Source of the DNA: JACDAL01 sp963849115
GTDB lineage: Bacteria > Actinomycetota > CADDZG01 > WHSQ01
DNA: 64,000 nucleotides
Reading direction: 5' to 3'
Assembly: GCA_963849115.1 (NCBI GenBank)
Contig: CAWKGK010000002.1
Coordinates: forward strand, 62,001-126,000
A program made the position numbers and the translations under genes. How positions within the stretch are numbered: position 1 is the first letter of the stretch; every line of letters begins with the position of its first letter. The notes under the pieces were generated by a model. The model was given only the letters and a program-made list of their open reading frames with translations. It made no database searches and had not been told where the DNA came from. This document shows, piece by piece, positions 1 to 8,446 of the stretch.

Positions 1-673
1 AGTCCGGGCCGAGCTCGGCGGACGCGAGCACGCTGGCGCCCCCGATGCCGTCTCGGCCGGTGGCGGAGCCGAACAGGATCACGAGATCGCCCGGATTGTC
101 GGCCCGCCCCCTCATGATCTGGGTCTCGACCATGCCGAGGCAGGCTACGTTGACCAGCGGGTTGCCCTCGTAAGAGGGCTCGAAGATGCACTCGCCGCCC
201 ACTGTGGGAACTCCGATCGCGTTGCCGTAGGAGGAGATCCCCCCCACCACGCCGGAGGCCAGATAGGCCGTCCGGGTTCCCTCGGCCGAGCCGAACCGAA
301 GCGAGTCCAACAGCGCGATCGGACGTGCCCCCATCGAGGTGATGTCGCGCACGATCCCGCCGACCCCCGTAGCGGCTCCGTTGTGGGGCTCGACGAAGGA
401 GGGGTGGTTGTGGGATTCGATCTTCCACGCCACCGCCTGACCGGGGGCGACCTCGATCACGCCGGCGCCCTCGCCCGGGCCCACCAGCACACCCTCTCCT
501 TCGGCCGGCAACGTGGCCAGCAGCGCCCGGCTCGACTTGTAGGAGCAGTGCTCCGACCACATCACCGAGAACATCGCGAGCTCGGTCACCGTCGGAGGCC
601 GGCCGAGGATCGAAAGGATGAGGTCGTGCTCCCCATCGGTGAGCCCGAGGTCTCGGTGCAGCAAGGTTGTCAC
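1..673 (-). CDS. purL: PurL, phosphoribosylformylglycinamidine synthase large subunit (5' part only)
   Basis: This is the ATP- and glutamine-dependent enzyme that converts FGAR to FGAM in de novo purine synthesis, in the small-PurL form that works with PurQ and PurS. About 224 N-terminal residues are visible and the 3' end lies outside the window. Recognisable stretches are MWSEHCSYKSS near residue 40, the SHNHPSFVEPHNGAATGVGG nucleotide-binding loop, and RPIALLDSLRFG. The GTG start at 673 overlaps the TGA of purQ by 4 bases (GTGA), so the two are translationally coupled. PurS, PurQ and PurL lie in that order, as expected for subunits of one complex. Confidence 0.96.
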   Translation of the reverse strand, partial: MTTLLHRDLGLTDGEHDLILSILGRPPTVTELAMFSVMWSEHCSYKSSRALLATLPAEGEGVLVGPGEGAGVIEVAPGQAVAWKIESHNHPSFVEPHNGAATGVGGIVRDITSMGARPIALLDSLRFGSAEGTRTAYLASGVVGGISSYGNAIGVPTVGGECIFEPSYEGNPLVNVACLGMVETQIMRGRADNPGDLVILFGSATGRDGIGGASVLASAELGPD

Positions 674-1344
674 GCCGCCCGCAGCGCGCTGTCGATCATG
701 GAGGACAGCAGGACGACGCCGTCCTCCGAGCCCAACAGCGCCTCACAAGCCCTTTCGGGATGTGGCATTAGTCCCAGGATGTTGCCGGCAGGGTTGGTGA
801 TCCCGGCGATGTCGTCGAGGGAACCGTTCGGGTTGTGCTCGTAGCGCAGCGCCACCTGCCCGTTCTTCCGTAACTCCTCAAGAGTGGGCTCGTCGCAGTA
901 GTAGCCGCCCTCGAAGTGGTTGATGGGCAGCTTGAGCGTTTGTCCCGGCTCCGCGCGAGAGGTGAATGGAGTCACATGATTACTGACTCGCACCTCGGTC
1001 CAGCGGCACAGAAAGCTGAGGCCGAGGTTCTTTCTTAACGCGCCCGGAAGCAAGCCCGCCTCGCACAGGACCTGAAAGCCGTTGCAAATGCCGATCACCA
1101 AGCCGCCCAGGCGAGCGTGGGCCGAAACCGCCTCCATCACCGGTGAGAAACGTGCGATGGCGCCGGTGCGGAGATAGTCGCCGTGGGCGAAGCCTCCGGG
1201 AAGGACGACGATATCGGCGCCGTGAAGGTCGGGCTCGGTGTGCCATAGCAGCTCGACGCTTGCTCCGAGGCGCTCTAGCACGAGCGCGCAGTCGCGCTCG
1301 CAATTGGTCCCGGGAAACACGGCGACCGCGACCCGCACCGTCAC
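670..1344 (-). CDS. purQ: PurQ, glutamine amidotransferase subunit of FGAM synthase
   Basis: PurQ hydrolyses glutamine and passes ammonia to PurL in the cytoplasmic FGAM synthase complex. At 224 aa it has the usual length. The class I amidotransferase core is visible: VAVFPGTNCERDCA at the N-terminus, VLPGGFAHGDYLR, the catalytic cysteine in GICNGFQVLCEAGLLPG near residue 88, and GLMPHPERA carrying the His-Glu of the triad near the C-terminus. It overlaps purS by 4 bases upstream and purL by 4 bases downstream. No defect is seen. Confidence 0.97.
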   Translation of the reverse strand: MTVRVAVAVFPGTNCERDCALVLERLGASVELLWHTEPDLHGADIVVLPGGFAHGDYLRTGAIARFSPVMEAVSAHARLGGLVIGICNGFQVLCEAGLLPGALRKNLGLSFLCRWTEVRVSNHVTPFTSRAEPGQTLKLPINHFEGGYYCDEPTLEELRKNGQVALRYEHNPNGSLDDIAGITNPAGNILGLMPHPERACEALLGSEDGVVLLSSMIDSALRAA

Positions 1345-1595
1345 AGGGGCAGCACGACGACGTCGAAACTCTCGATCACAGGGTTTGCCAGCAAGCGCGC
1401 GCAGACCTCACTCACGCGCCTGCGGGCGTCGACCTCGTCGGCGGCGTCGATCTGCAGGGAAATGCTCTTGCCGACACGAACCGAGCTGATGCCTTTCAGA
1501 CCAAGTGCGGGTAGCGCCCGTTCGATCGTCTGGCCCTGGGGGTCAGAGATGCCGTCCTTGGGCATGACGTCGACCTTGGCGAGATAGCGGCTCAC
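1341..1595 (-). CDS. purS: PurS, FGAM synthase small subunit
   Basis: This 84-residue protein bridges PurL and PurQ in the FGAM synthase complex. The sequence VMPKDGISDPQGQTIERAL followed by GLKGISSVRVGKSISL is typical of PurS, and its length fits the family. The start is GTG at 1595, which overlaps the TGA of the upstream membrane protein by 3 bases (GTGA arrangement). A longer reading frame runs further upstream, but it is the shadow of that membrane protein. The 3' end overlaps purQ by 4 bases. Confidence 0.93.
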   Translation of the reverse strand: MSRYLAKVDVMPKDGISDPQGQTIERALPALGLKGISSVRVGKSISLQIDAADEVDARRRVSEVCARLLANPVIESFDVVVLPL

Positions 1596-2323
1596 ATGGC
1601 TCCGGCGGCAAGGGCCGCGGGCGCCACCACCGAGCCGCACACGAATGCGAGTCCGAGCCCGGCCACAGCAACGACGAGGCCCGCTTTGAGCTTGCCCAGC
1701 CCCGTGGCAACCTCCACGCCAAAGACGAAGAGCAACAGGGACCACAGCGCGACCGCCACCTGTAGCGCGATCGAGAGCGCCGCCCACGCCGTCGCCAGCG
1801 AGTCGACCATTGGCTCGGTCATGAAGGTTTGGGGGCCCGCGATGAGCAGGTCGAGGGGAAGCAGTATCAGCAGCACGAAAACCTGGGGAAAGGCCGCCGC
1901 GCCCCACACGATGCGGAGGTCGACCGAGCGACCGCCTCCGCCGAGCACTCGAGCGGCGCGCGCCGCCGGCGCAGCACTCACGATCTGGGCGACGATGGCG
2001 AACACGGCCCCCGCACCGAGCGCCAGCGCCAGGAAGCCGTCCGTGTAGTCCCTGGGGCCGACCGAGCGCAGCTCGACCATGCCCGCCAGCTTGAGCCATA
2101 AGAGCATGAGCGCCGCTCCCCCGAGAGCGGTCAGAACGAACGGAGCCATGCCCTCGGTGCGGGTCTGGCCCACACGCTCACGGCGGCGGGCCGCAGTCAG
2201 CGCGCTCTGGAACCCGAGGCGGGGCGAGACGAGAACCGATCGCAGCACCAGAGCCAGACGTACCGAGGCGCGCGTGCTGCGGGGAGCCTCCGAAAGACTC
2301 AGCCCCGCACCTCCTTCATCCAC
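1592..2323 (-). CDS. Yip1-like integral membrane protein of unknown function
   Basis: A 243-residue protein with a short polar N-terminus and about five hydrophobic segments (for example around residues 62-82, 95-118, 140-165, 182-205 and 212-236). Its layout resembles bacterial Yip1-domain proteins, but the match is by impression only. It lies inside the purine operon, overlapping the end of purC by about 25 bases and purS by 4 bases, so it is cotranscribed with purine genes. I see no catalytic motif. An internal start, for instance near residue 21, would reduce the overlap with purC. Confidence 0.6.
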   Translation of the reverse strand: MDEGGAGLSLSEAPRSTRASVRLALVLRSVLVSPRLGFQSALTAARRRERVGQTRTEGMAPFVLTALGGAALMLLWLKLAGMVELRSVGPRDYTDGFLALALGAGAVFAIVAQIVSAAPAARAARVLGGGGRSVDLRIVWGAAAFPQVFVLLILLPLDLLIAGPQTFMTEPMVDSLATAWAALSIALQVAVALWSLLLFVFGVEVATGLGKLKAGLVVAVAGLGLAFVCGSVVAPAALAAGAM

Positions 2324-3162
2324 GACTCGAGCGTCCTGCCGGTGAGCCGCTCGTAGGCCTCCACATAGCGGCTCCTGGTGTCCGAGACCACGTCCGAAGG
2401 CAGCTCGGGGGCCGGAGGGGAATGGTCCCAGCCCGCCTGATCGAGCCAGTCACGCACGAACTGCTTGTCAAAACTCGGCTGAGGGCCACCGGGCAAGTAC
2501 GTCTCCTGGGGCCAGAAGCGGCTCGAGTCGGGTGTCAGGACCTCGTCGATCAGGGTCACTCGGCCCTCGATCAGACCGAACTCGAACTTGGTATCGGCGA
2601 TAATGACGCCGTGCTCGGCCGCGAGGCGTGCGCCCTCGGTATAAACGCCGAGGGCGTAGGCGCGGGCCTCGGCATAGACGTCTTGGCCGGCGATGGCCGC
2701 GGCCTCCGGCTCGGTGATGTTCTCGTCGTGACCGTCGGTGGCCTTGGTGGCCGGGGTCAGAAGAGGCTCCGGCAGGCGGTCCGACTCGACGAGCCCGCCG
2801 GGCAGAGGATGCCCGCAAATGCGCTGAGAGGCAGCGTACTCCTTGAAGCCCGAGCCTGAGAGATAGCCGCGTACGACGAACTCGATGGGGATGGGCTCGG
2901 CCTTGCGGCACACCATTGCCCGGCCCTCGAGCTGGGGATCCGTCAAATCCTCTGACCGCACCGAAACGAGGTGGCTGGGACAGATGTGCGCGGTCGCCTC
3001 GAGGAAGTAGTGGGACAGCGCGGTAAGGACCACGCCCTTGTCGGGGATCTCCGTGGGAAGCACCACGTCGTAGGCGCTGATGCGATCCGAGGCCGCCAGC
3101 ACCAGACGATCGCCCGGTAGCTCGAATAGATCTCTGACCTTGCCCGACCCGATGTGTCTCAT
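2299..3162 (-). CDS. purC: PurC, SAICAR synthase
   Basis: PurC joins aspartate to CAIR using ATP to make SAICAR. The 287-residue protein begins with the family signature GSGKVRDLFE and LAASDRISAYDVVLPTEIPDKG. It also has PIEFVVRGYLSGSGFKEY near residue 95, the ADTKFEFG motif and DEVLTPDSSRFW (near residue 215). It is longer than the roughly 240-residue bacterial form and has the added C-terminal stretch seen in the approximately 300-residue SAICAR synthases. It lies 26 bases downstream of purB in the same operon. Confidence 0.97.
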   Translation of the reverse strand: MRHIGSGKVRDLFELPGDRLVLAASDRISAYDVVLPTEIPDKGVVLTALSHYFLEATAHICPSHLVSVRSEDLTDPQLEGRAMVCRKAEPIPIEFVVRGYLSGSGFKEYAASQRICGHPLPGGLVESDRLPEPLLTPATKATDGHDENITEPEAAAIAGQDVYAEARAYALGVYTEGARLAAEHGVIIADTKFEFGLIEGRVTLIDEVLTPDSSRFWPQETYLPGGPQPSFDKQFVRDWLDQAGWDHSPPAPELPSDVVSDTRSRYVEAYERLTGRTLESWMKEVRG

Positions 3163-3188
3163 CCCGATTCTTCGAACCCCTTTCTAGC

Positions 3189-4484
3189 TCAGAGCGCCTC
3201 CAAGCGCTCGAAGATCACGTCTGCGTTCTCAACGTAGCGCGCGTTGTCGAAACAGGCCTCGATTTCCGCCGGATCCAGGTGTTGAGTGACCTCGGGATCT
3301 GACTTCAGGAGCTCGAGGAAGCTGCGCTGCTCGTCCCATGCCACCGCCGCGTTGCGCTGCACCAGCTCGTAGGCGCGCTCGCGCGACAGCGACTTCTCGA
3401 GCAGCGCCCCCAGAACGGTCTGCGAGTGCACCAGGCCCAGGGAAGCGTCGAGGTTTTGGAGCATTCTCTGGGGCCGCACGAGCATGCCGGTCACCACCCA
3501 GTTCATTCGCTCGAGCATGTAGTCGAGCAGGACGCAGGAGTCCGGCAGGGTAATACGCTCGACGCTCGAATGGGAGATGTCTCGCTCGTGCCACAGGGCG
3601 ACGTTCTCGAGTCCGGTCTGGGCATGGGCCCGAAGCAGCCGGGCGAGCCCGCAGATGCGCTCGCACACGATCGGGTTGCGCTTGTGCGGCATGGCCGAGG
3701 AACCCTTCTGCCCAGTGGCGAAAGGCTCCTGCACCTCGGATACCTCGGTGCGCTGGAGATGGCGGATCTCCTGGGCGAAGCGCTCGAGCGAGGCGCCGGT
3801 CAGGGCGACGGTACTCAACAACTCGGCGTGCCGGTCGCGCGCCACGACCTGGGAGGCGGCGTCCTCGACCGCCAGGCCCAGCCGGTCGCAGACGTAGGCC
3901 TCGACCTCCACGGGCAGCTGGGAGTAGGTGCCCACAGCCCCCGACAGCTTTCCGGTGGCGACCGCATCACGCGCCCGCCTCAACCGGCCGCGGTCACGCT
4001 CGAGCTCGAACGCCCACGACGCCAGCTTGAGGCCGAAGGTGGTGGGCTCGGCGTGCACGCCGTGGGTGCGTCCGGCCATGAACGTGCCCCGATGCTCCAA
4101 AGCCCTCACGCGCACACTCTGAGTGAGCCGTCCCACACCCTCGATCAGCAGCTCGCATGCGTCACGCAGCGCCACCGCGGTGGCGGTGTCGACCACGTCC
4201 GAGGAGGTGAGGCCGAAGTGAACGTGGCGGCCCTCCTCGCCGGTGCTCTCCCGCACGCTCTCGACGAAGGCGACCACATCGTGGTGGCGGACGGCCTCGA
4301 TCTCGTCGATGCGGGCGAGGTCGAACGACGCGCGTGCCTTTAGCTCGGAGAGCTCCTCCATGGGGACTTGCCCGAGCCGGGCGCGGGCCTCGACCGTGAG
4401 CAGCTCGATCTCGAGCCAGCGGTTGAACTTGGCGCGCTCGGAGAAGATCTCGGCCATCTCGGGGCGGCTGTAGCGAGGGATCAC
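3189..4484 (-). CDS. purB: PurB, adenylosuccinate lyase
   Basis: PurB removes fumarate from SAICAR and from adenylosuccinate, so it serves both general purine and AMP synthesis. The 431-residue protein has the fumarase/lyase superfamily marks: HFGLTSSDVVDTA near residue 88, GRTHGVHAEPTTFG near residue 138, and the signature loop GSSAMPHKRNP near residue 260. It is the first gene of the purine operon in this window; the 137-base gap upstream contains a hairpin repeat (4548-4620) and any promoter. Confidence 0.97.
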   Translation of the reverse strand: MIPRYSRPEMAEIFSERAKFNRWLEIELLTVEARARLGQVPMEELSELKARASFDLARIDEIEAVRHHDVVAFVESVRESTGEEGRHVHFGLTSSDVVDTATAVALRDACELLIEGVGRLTQSVRVRALEHRGTFMAGRTHGVHAEPTTFGLKLASWAFELERDRGRLRRARDAVATGKLSGAVGTYSQLPVEVEAYVCDRLGLAVEDAASQVVARDRHAELLSTVALTGASLERFAQEIRHLQRTEVSEVQEPFATGQKGSSAMPHKRNPIVCERICGLARLLRAHAQTGLENVALWHERDISHSSVERITLPDSCVLLDYMLERMNWVVTGMLVRPQRMLQNLDASLGLVHSQTVLGALLEKSLSRERAYELVQRNAAVAWDEQRSFLELLKSDPEVTQHLDPAEIEACFDNARYVENADVIFERLEAL

Positions 4485-4547
4485 GGGGGCATCTTAGGTC
4501 GGAGTCAAACGTGTGGTCCGGCCCTCCACCTAACCCCGGCCCCAAAC

Positions 4548-4620
4548 GGTGGCAAACGCACGCGGTGTGCGCCTACCCACGAAAAACCGTGGGTAGAGGT
4601 TCACGGTTTGCATCTGGCAC
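4548..4620. repeat. Two-tier hairpin repeat, copy A
   Basis: The inner stem is perfect: CTACCCACG (4573-4581) pairs with CGTGGGTAG (4588-4596) around the loop AAAAAC. Outer arms GCAAAC (4552-4557) and GTTTGC (4606-4611) also pair, with GGTGGCA/TGGCACC-like ends. It starts one base beyond the stop codon of the ligase gene at 4622-6073 and is upstream of purB. It aligns along its whole length with the reverse complement of the element at 62770-62843 and shares its core with 13341-13393. It may act as a terminator or RNA-stabilising hairpin. Confidence 0.75.
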
Positions 4621-4621
4621 C

Positions 4622-6073
4622 TCAGCGCTGCCCGGCGAGGGCGTCGATGGCACTGATCGCCTCGCTCTGCAGCGCGGCGGCGGCCTGGTGGGAGCCTGCG
4701 ATCGAGGTCAGCCCCAGCTTCCCCAGAGTCGTGAGGGGGCCGAGTAGGTGCAGGGTCACTCCGCTGCGGCGCGCATGGTCGTAGGCGGCGCCCGAGCCTC
4801 TCACTGCTTCGATTACCTGGGCCGGAGTCAGGCCCAGATAGTCCTGTGACTTGAGGTTGTCGGTCGAAATATAGGCCCGTGGACGGCCTTCGGCGATGAG
4901 CTCACCGCTGGCGTGCTCGTAGGACCCTGCGGTGACGAGCTTGGCCATGAGGAAGGGGTGCGTCGTCCCCCCGGCTCGCAGGTTGATCTCGCTGAGATAG
5001 GGAGGCTCGCCGGGGACCACCACGAAATCCATTCCGAAAACACCGAAGACGCCCGCGTCGGCCAGCACCTCGGTGATTCTGATAGCGGCCTCCTGGATGG
5101 CCGGCCGGTAGTCCTCGTGAGCGGGAAAGCGGCACCCGAGATAGACCTGGCCGTCGGGGCCTCCGAGAACCTGGTCGTGGGTGGAAACGACCTCGAAAGC
5201 ACCTCCCGGGGCGATGCGCATCTGCACGCTGGGAGAGCAGAGATCGCTCGAGCGACGGAGCTCCTCGACGATCGCGCCCTCGGCCGTGATCTTGGGCGCG
5301 AACGACGACCACGTTTCACCGACCCCGCAGAACGTCGTGCGCGCCCGCTCGAGCGGGGAGATGAGTCCGGACAGCTCCACGATTGCGTTTCCCTGTCCGG
5401 AGAAGCCGTTGTTGAGCTTGATTACGACGGCGTCCGACTCGGGCCGCGCCGCCCTGATGCGGCCGATCGCGTTGTAGATCTCGGTGATCGAGCGCAGGTC
5501 CTCGGCCCCCTCGAGTACCGGCACCGCGGCCTTGCGAGCGACCTGACGGCCGCCGCTCTTCGAGCCGAGCCACACGTCGCCCGGGTGAGGCCCCCAGATG
5601 GGGACCCCGAGATGCTCGGCCACGCCGCGCTCCAGCTGGGTGACGTTGAAGGGCAGGATGTAGGCGTTGTCTCTATCGTCGATGGCCGCTCCCACATCGT
5701 CGAGCACATCGGGGTTCTCGAGCAGCTTCTGAGACAGTGACAGCGGCCGCCCGTCACCTACAGAGATGAGGTGGAGGCGGTCGGAGACCTCGGCCCTGGT
5801 GACTCCGATGAACGAGAGGTAGTAGTCGACGATCACGGAGTCGATCGGCAGGCAGGTCACGTAGACCACGCGTACGTCCGGGTTTCTCAGCAGCAGCAGC
5901 GCGAACAGCATGCGCTCTTCGTAGTAGGCGATGCCGGTGATCTTGACCAGCTCGGCCGGGGGGTAGCTGATTGCGGAGATGACGACGATCGTGCCTGCGT
6001 CGATCTCCGAGAGGCCGCGGCCTCGGTGACGCTGCACGAGACTGGCTTGAAGCTCCTCGAAAGCGGTGGTCAT
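4622..6073 (-). CDS. ATP-grasp ligase of the PGM1-related type
   Basis: A 483-residue cytoplasmic protein that resembles the peptide ligase PGM1-related group. In that group a characterised member joins a peptide to a modified amino acid with ATP. The N-terminal domain has ISYPPAELVKITGIAYYEER and VYVTCLPIDSVIVDYYL. The ATP-grasp half shows VVIKLNNGFSGQGNAIVEL (ATP-binding lysine, near residue 220) and YLSEINLRAGGTTHPF near residue 375, with the metal-binding Glu and Asn. It stands alone, with no peptide precursor or biosynthetic cluster beside it. The substrate cannot be told; a carboxylate-amine ligase role is inferred from the fold. Confidence 0.72.
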   Translation of the reverse strand: MTTAFEELQASLVQRHRGRGLSEIDAGTIVVISAISYPPAELVKITGIAYYEERMLFALLLLRNPDVRVVYVTCLPIDSVIVDYYLSFIGVTRAEVSDRLHLISVGDGRPLSLSQKLLENPDVLDDVGAAIDDRDNAYILPFNVTQLERGVAEHLGVPIWGPHPGDVWLGSKSGGRQVARKAAVPVLEGAEDLRSITEIYNAIGRIRAARPESDAVVIKLNNGFSGQGNAIVELSGLISPLERARTTFCGVGETWSSFAPKITAEGAIVEELRRSSDLCSPSVQMRIAPGGAFEVVSTHDQVLGGPDGQVYLGCRFPAHEDYRPAIQEAAIRITEVLADAGVFGVFGMDFVVVPGEPPYLSEINLRAGGTTHPFLMAKLVTAGSYEHASGELIAEGRPRAYISTDNLKSQDYLGLTPAQVIEAVRGSGAAYDHARRSGVTLHLLGPLTTLGKLGLTSIAGSHQAAAALQSEAISAIDALAGQR

Positions 6074-6096
6074 GGACGCAAGGTTAGAAGCCCTGC

Positions 6097-6130
6097 GCTC
6101 TATGCAGAGCTAGCCCCGCTGAACGGGGCT
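6097..6130. promoter_or_regulatory. Two adjacent stem-loops in a divergent promoter region
   Basis: GCTCT-ATGC-AGAGC (6097-6110) is followed at once by AGCCCCG-CTGAA-CGGGGCT (6112-6130), a perfect 7 bp stem. Both lie in the 96-base gap between the ligase gene (minus) and the sirtuin gene (plus), so they probably fall in the sirtuin leader or control region. No factor is known. Confidence 0.45.
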
Positions 6131-6169
6131 GCGGCTGAAGAGAACGAGTTCGGTGAGAGGATGATCCTC

Positions 6170-6958
6170 ATGCCGACCGAAGGGCGAACTATAGAGAAGG
6201 TAGCCGGTTGGGTGGCTGAGGCGAGAGAGATAACGGCCCTGACCGGGGCCGGCTTGTCGACCGACTCCGGAATACCCGACTTCCGCGGTCCCCAAGGCTT
6301 GTGGACTCAGAACCCCAAAGCCGAGCGTCTCTCCACCCTCCAGCACTACATGGAGGACCCGGAGGTGCGGGTCGCGGCGTGGCAGGCGCGCCTCCACCAC
6401 CCCGCCTGGACGGCTGCGCCTAACCCCGGCCACACGGCCCTGGCGGAGTTGGCGCGGCGCGGCTCGCTCACGACGCTCGTGACGCAGAACATCGACGGGC
6501 TGCATCAGCGGGCCGGAACTCCCTCCGAAGCCGTGATCGAGATACACGGCACGATGCGAGAGGTGATGTGCATGGCCTGTGGCGAGCGCGCGCCGATGCA
6601 GCGGGCGCTGGAGCGCGTCAAGAGCGGCGAGCAGGACCCCAACTGCCGAACCTGTGGCGGCATCCTCAAGTCGGCGACGATCTCGTTTGGGCAAAGCCTC
6701 GTGGCCGACGACCTGAGGCGCGCCGAGAGGGCGGCCGCCCGCTGTGAGGTGTTCCTGGCGGCGGGAACATCGCTGGCGGTCTACCCGGTCGCCCTGCTGC
6801 CGCAAGTGGCGCTCGAGTCGGGCGCGAGGCTCGTGATCCTCAACGCCGAGCCGACCCCCTTCGACGAGCGAGCGGACGCCGTCATCAGGGGGCCGCTAAG
6901 CGAAACGCTGCCGCAGCTAGCGCTCTCCTGTGCCGAGTGGTCGCCAAATGCTATGTAG
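6170..6958 (+). CDS. Sirtuin-type NAD-dependent protein deacylase
   Basis: It removes acyl groups from lysine side chains using NAD+. The marks are GAGLSTDSGIPDFRG (NAD-binding), TQNIDGLHQRAG, the catalytic histidine in EIHGTMREV, a zinc site made of CMAC and CRTC, and AAGTSLAVYPVALLPQ. I chose ATG 6170 because GAGAGG (6155-6160) lies 9 bases upstream; ATG 6161 is in frame but too close to that ribosome site. This gives 262 aa, normal for bacterial sirtuins. The open frame continues far upstream only as a shadow of the opposite-strand ligase gene. Confidence 0.94.
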   Translation: MPTEGRTIEKVAGWVAEAREITALTGAGLSTDSGIPDFRGPQGLWTQNPKAERLSTLQHYMEDPEVRVAAWQARLHHPAWTAAPNPGHTALAELARRGSLTTLVTQNIDGLHQRAGTPSEAVIEIHGTMREVMCMACGERAPMQRALERVKSGEQDPNCRTCGGILKSATISFGQSLVADDLRRAERAAARCEVFLAAGTSLAVYPVALLPQVALESGARLVILNAEPTPFDERADAVIRGPLSETLPQLALSCAEWSPNAM

Positions 6959-7003
6959 CGACACTTTAACGACCCACTCGCCGCGTTAAGCCGCCGGCCG
7001 GTC

Positions 7004-8383
7004 TCAGTGAATCCCGGTTAGCCGGGCTACAACCGCCGCCCTGCGGGCGGGCCGGCCCGAGCGCAGCTCAACCCGATCCGCGCTCGCCATCATCTGCAGG
7101 GCTAGGTTCGTGCCCAGCCATCTCAACGGCTCCGGCTCCCACCGAGGCGAGCGGTGCCCGACCCAAGGGAGCTTGGTGATATCGGTATCCCTTCCCAAGA
7201 TGAGGTCCGCGAGCGTCCTCCCTGCAAGGTTGGCGGTCGCCACCCCGTCGCCGACGTACCCACCGGCCCACGCCAGGCTCGAGCCCCGGTCGTAGCCGAC
7301 TGAGGAGAACCAGTCGCGGGGCACTCCCAAGGGCCCGCCCCAGTTGTGGGTGATGGCTGCGTCACTGGCTCCCGGCCACAACGCCGACATCACTCGCTGC
7401 AGCTCGGCGAAGACGCCCGGCACGCGCTCATAGGAGTCCCTGACATCGGAGCCGAAGTGGTAGGGCGCGCCGCGGCCCCCGATTGCGATGCGATCGTCGG
7501 CCGTGCGCTGCGCATAGATGATGAGGTGGCGGGCGTCGGTCACGGTTTCCCGGCGGGCCCAGCCGACCTCGTCCCAGAACGATGGGGGCAGGGGCTCGGT
7601 CGCGATCATGAGCGAATAGATCGGGAGCAGGGCGCGCTTGAAGCCCTCGAGCGAGGCGGTGTAACCCTCGATGGCCCGCACCACGACCTCGGCCTTCACC
7701 CGGCCCCCATCGGTCCGAGCAGTACCGTTGTCGATGGTGCGCACCAGTGTTTGCTCATGGATCGTTGCCCCGCGCGCCTCGACCGCCCGGGCCAGGCCGC
7801 GGCTCAGGCGGGCGGGATGAAGGGCCGCGCAATGAGGCGTGAACGCCGCCCCCAACGAGCCCTCCATTCGGACATGCGAGGACGCCTCAGCCGCGCTCAG
7901 CCATCGGTAATCGTCCTGAGAGAACCCCCACTGCCGCTCCTCTGCGATCTCCGATTTGAGACGTGGAACGTGCGCCCGTGCCGTGGCTGCGCTGATGGTC
8001 CCGCCCTTGGCGAAGTGAGCGTCGATACCCTCTGCCCCCACCACTTCGCCGACTTCGTCTACGGTGTCGAACATCGCTCTCTGCATGGCGAGAGCGGCTC
8101 CGCGGCCGCCGACCCGGGCGAGCTTGCCACGAGGCGCGGCGAAAAGCGCGGAGCACCAGCCTCCGTTGCGACCCGAGGCCCCGTACCCGGCTATCTCCTT
8201 GTCGAGAACCACCACCCGCAGCGAAGGCTCGGTCCTCAACAGGTAGTAGGCGGTCCACAGGCCCGTGTAGCCCGCGCCGACGATACAGACATCCGCGTCT
8301 CTATCCCCCGGAAGAGATGGACGCGGGGTGAGGTCGTCGCCGCAGTTGTCGAGCCACAGGCTGAGCGCTCGATAGTCCTTCAT
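7004..8383 (-). CDS. FAD-dependent amine/amino-acid oxidoreductase (DAO family)
   Basis: A 459-residue flavoenzyme of the D-amino-acid oxidase/glycine oxidase superfamily, probably oxidising a small amine. The dinucleotide-binding motif CIVGAGYTGLWTAYYL lies near residue 32, followed by GYGASGRNGGWCSALF, which resembles gamma-glutamylputrescine oxidase-type proteins. The C-terminal AWAGGYVGDGVATANLAGRT is the second FAD contact. The start at ATG 8383 is preferred because GGAG lies 9 bases upstream; ATG 8398 is in frame. It converges with the sirtuin gene, and a PIG-L gene lies 63 bases upstream in the same direction. The substrate is not deducible. Confidence 0.85.
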   Translation of the reverse strand: MKDYRALSLWLDNCGDDLTPRPSLPGDRDADVCIVGAGYTGLWTAYYLLRTEPSLRVVVLDKEIAGYGASGRNGGWCSALFAAPRGKLARVGGRGAALAMQRAMFDTVDEVGEVVGAEGIDAHFAKGGTISAATARAHVPRLKSEIAEERQWGFSQDDYRWLSAAEASSHVRMEGSLGAAFTPHCAALHPARLSRGLARAVEARGATIHEQTLVRTIDNGTARTDGGRVKAEVVVRAIEGYTASLEGFKRALLPIYSLMIATEPLPPSFWDEVGWARRETVTDARHLIIYAQRTADDRIAIGGRGAPYHFGSDVRDSYERVPGVFAELQRVMSALWPGASDAAITHNWGGPLGVPRDWFSSVGYDRGSSLAWAGGYVGDGVATANLAGRTLADLILGRDTDITKLPWVGHRSPRWEPEPLRWLGTNLALQMMASADRVELRSGRPARRAAVVARLTGIH

Positions 8384-8446
8384 GGAGACGAGCTCCAACC
8401 ACGGCCCGCGCCACAGCCGACATGACCACAGGGTGGGAGCACTTCC

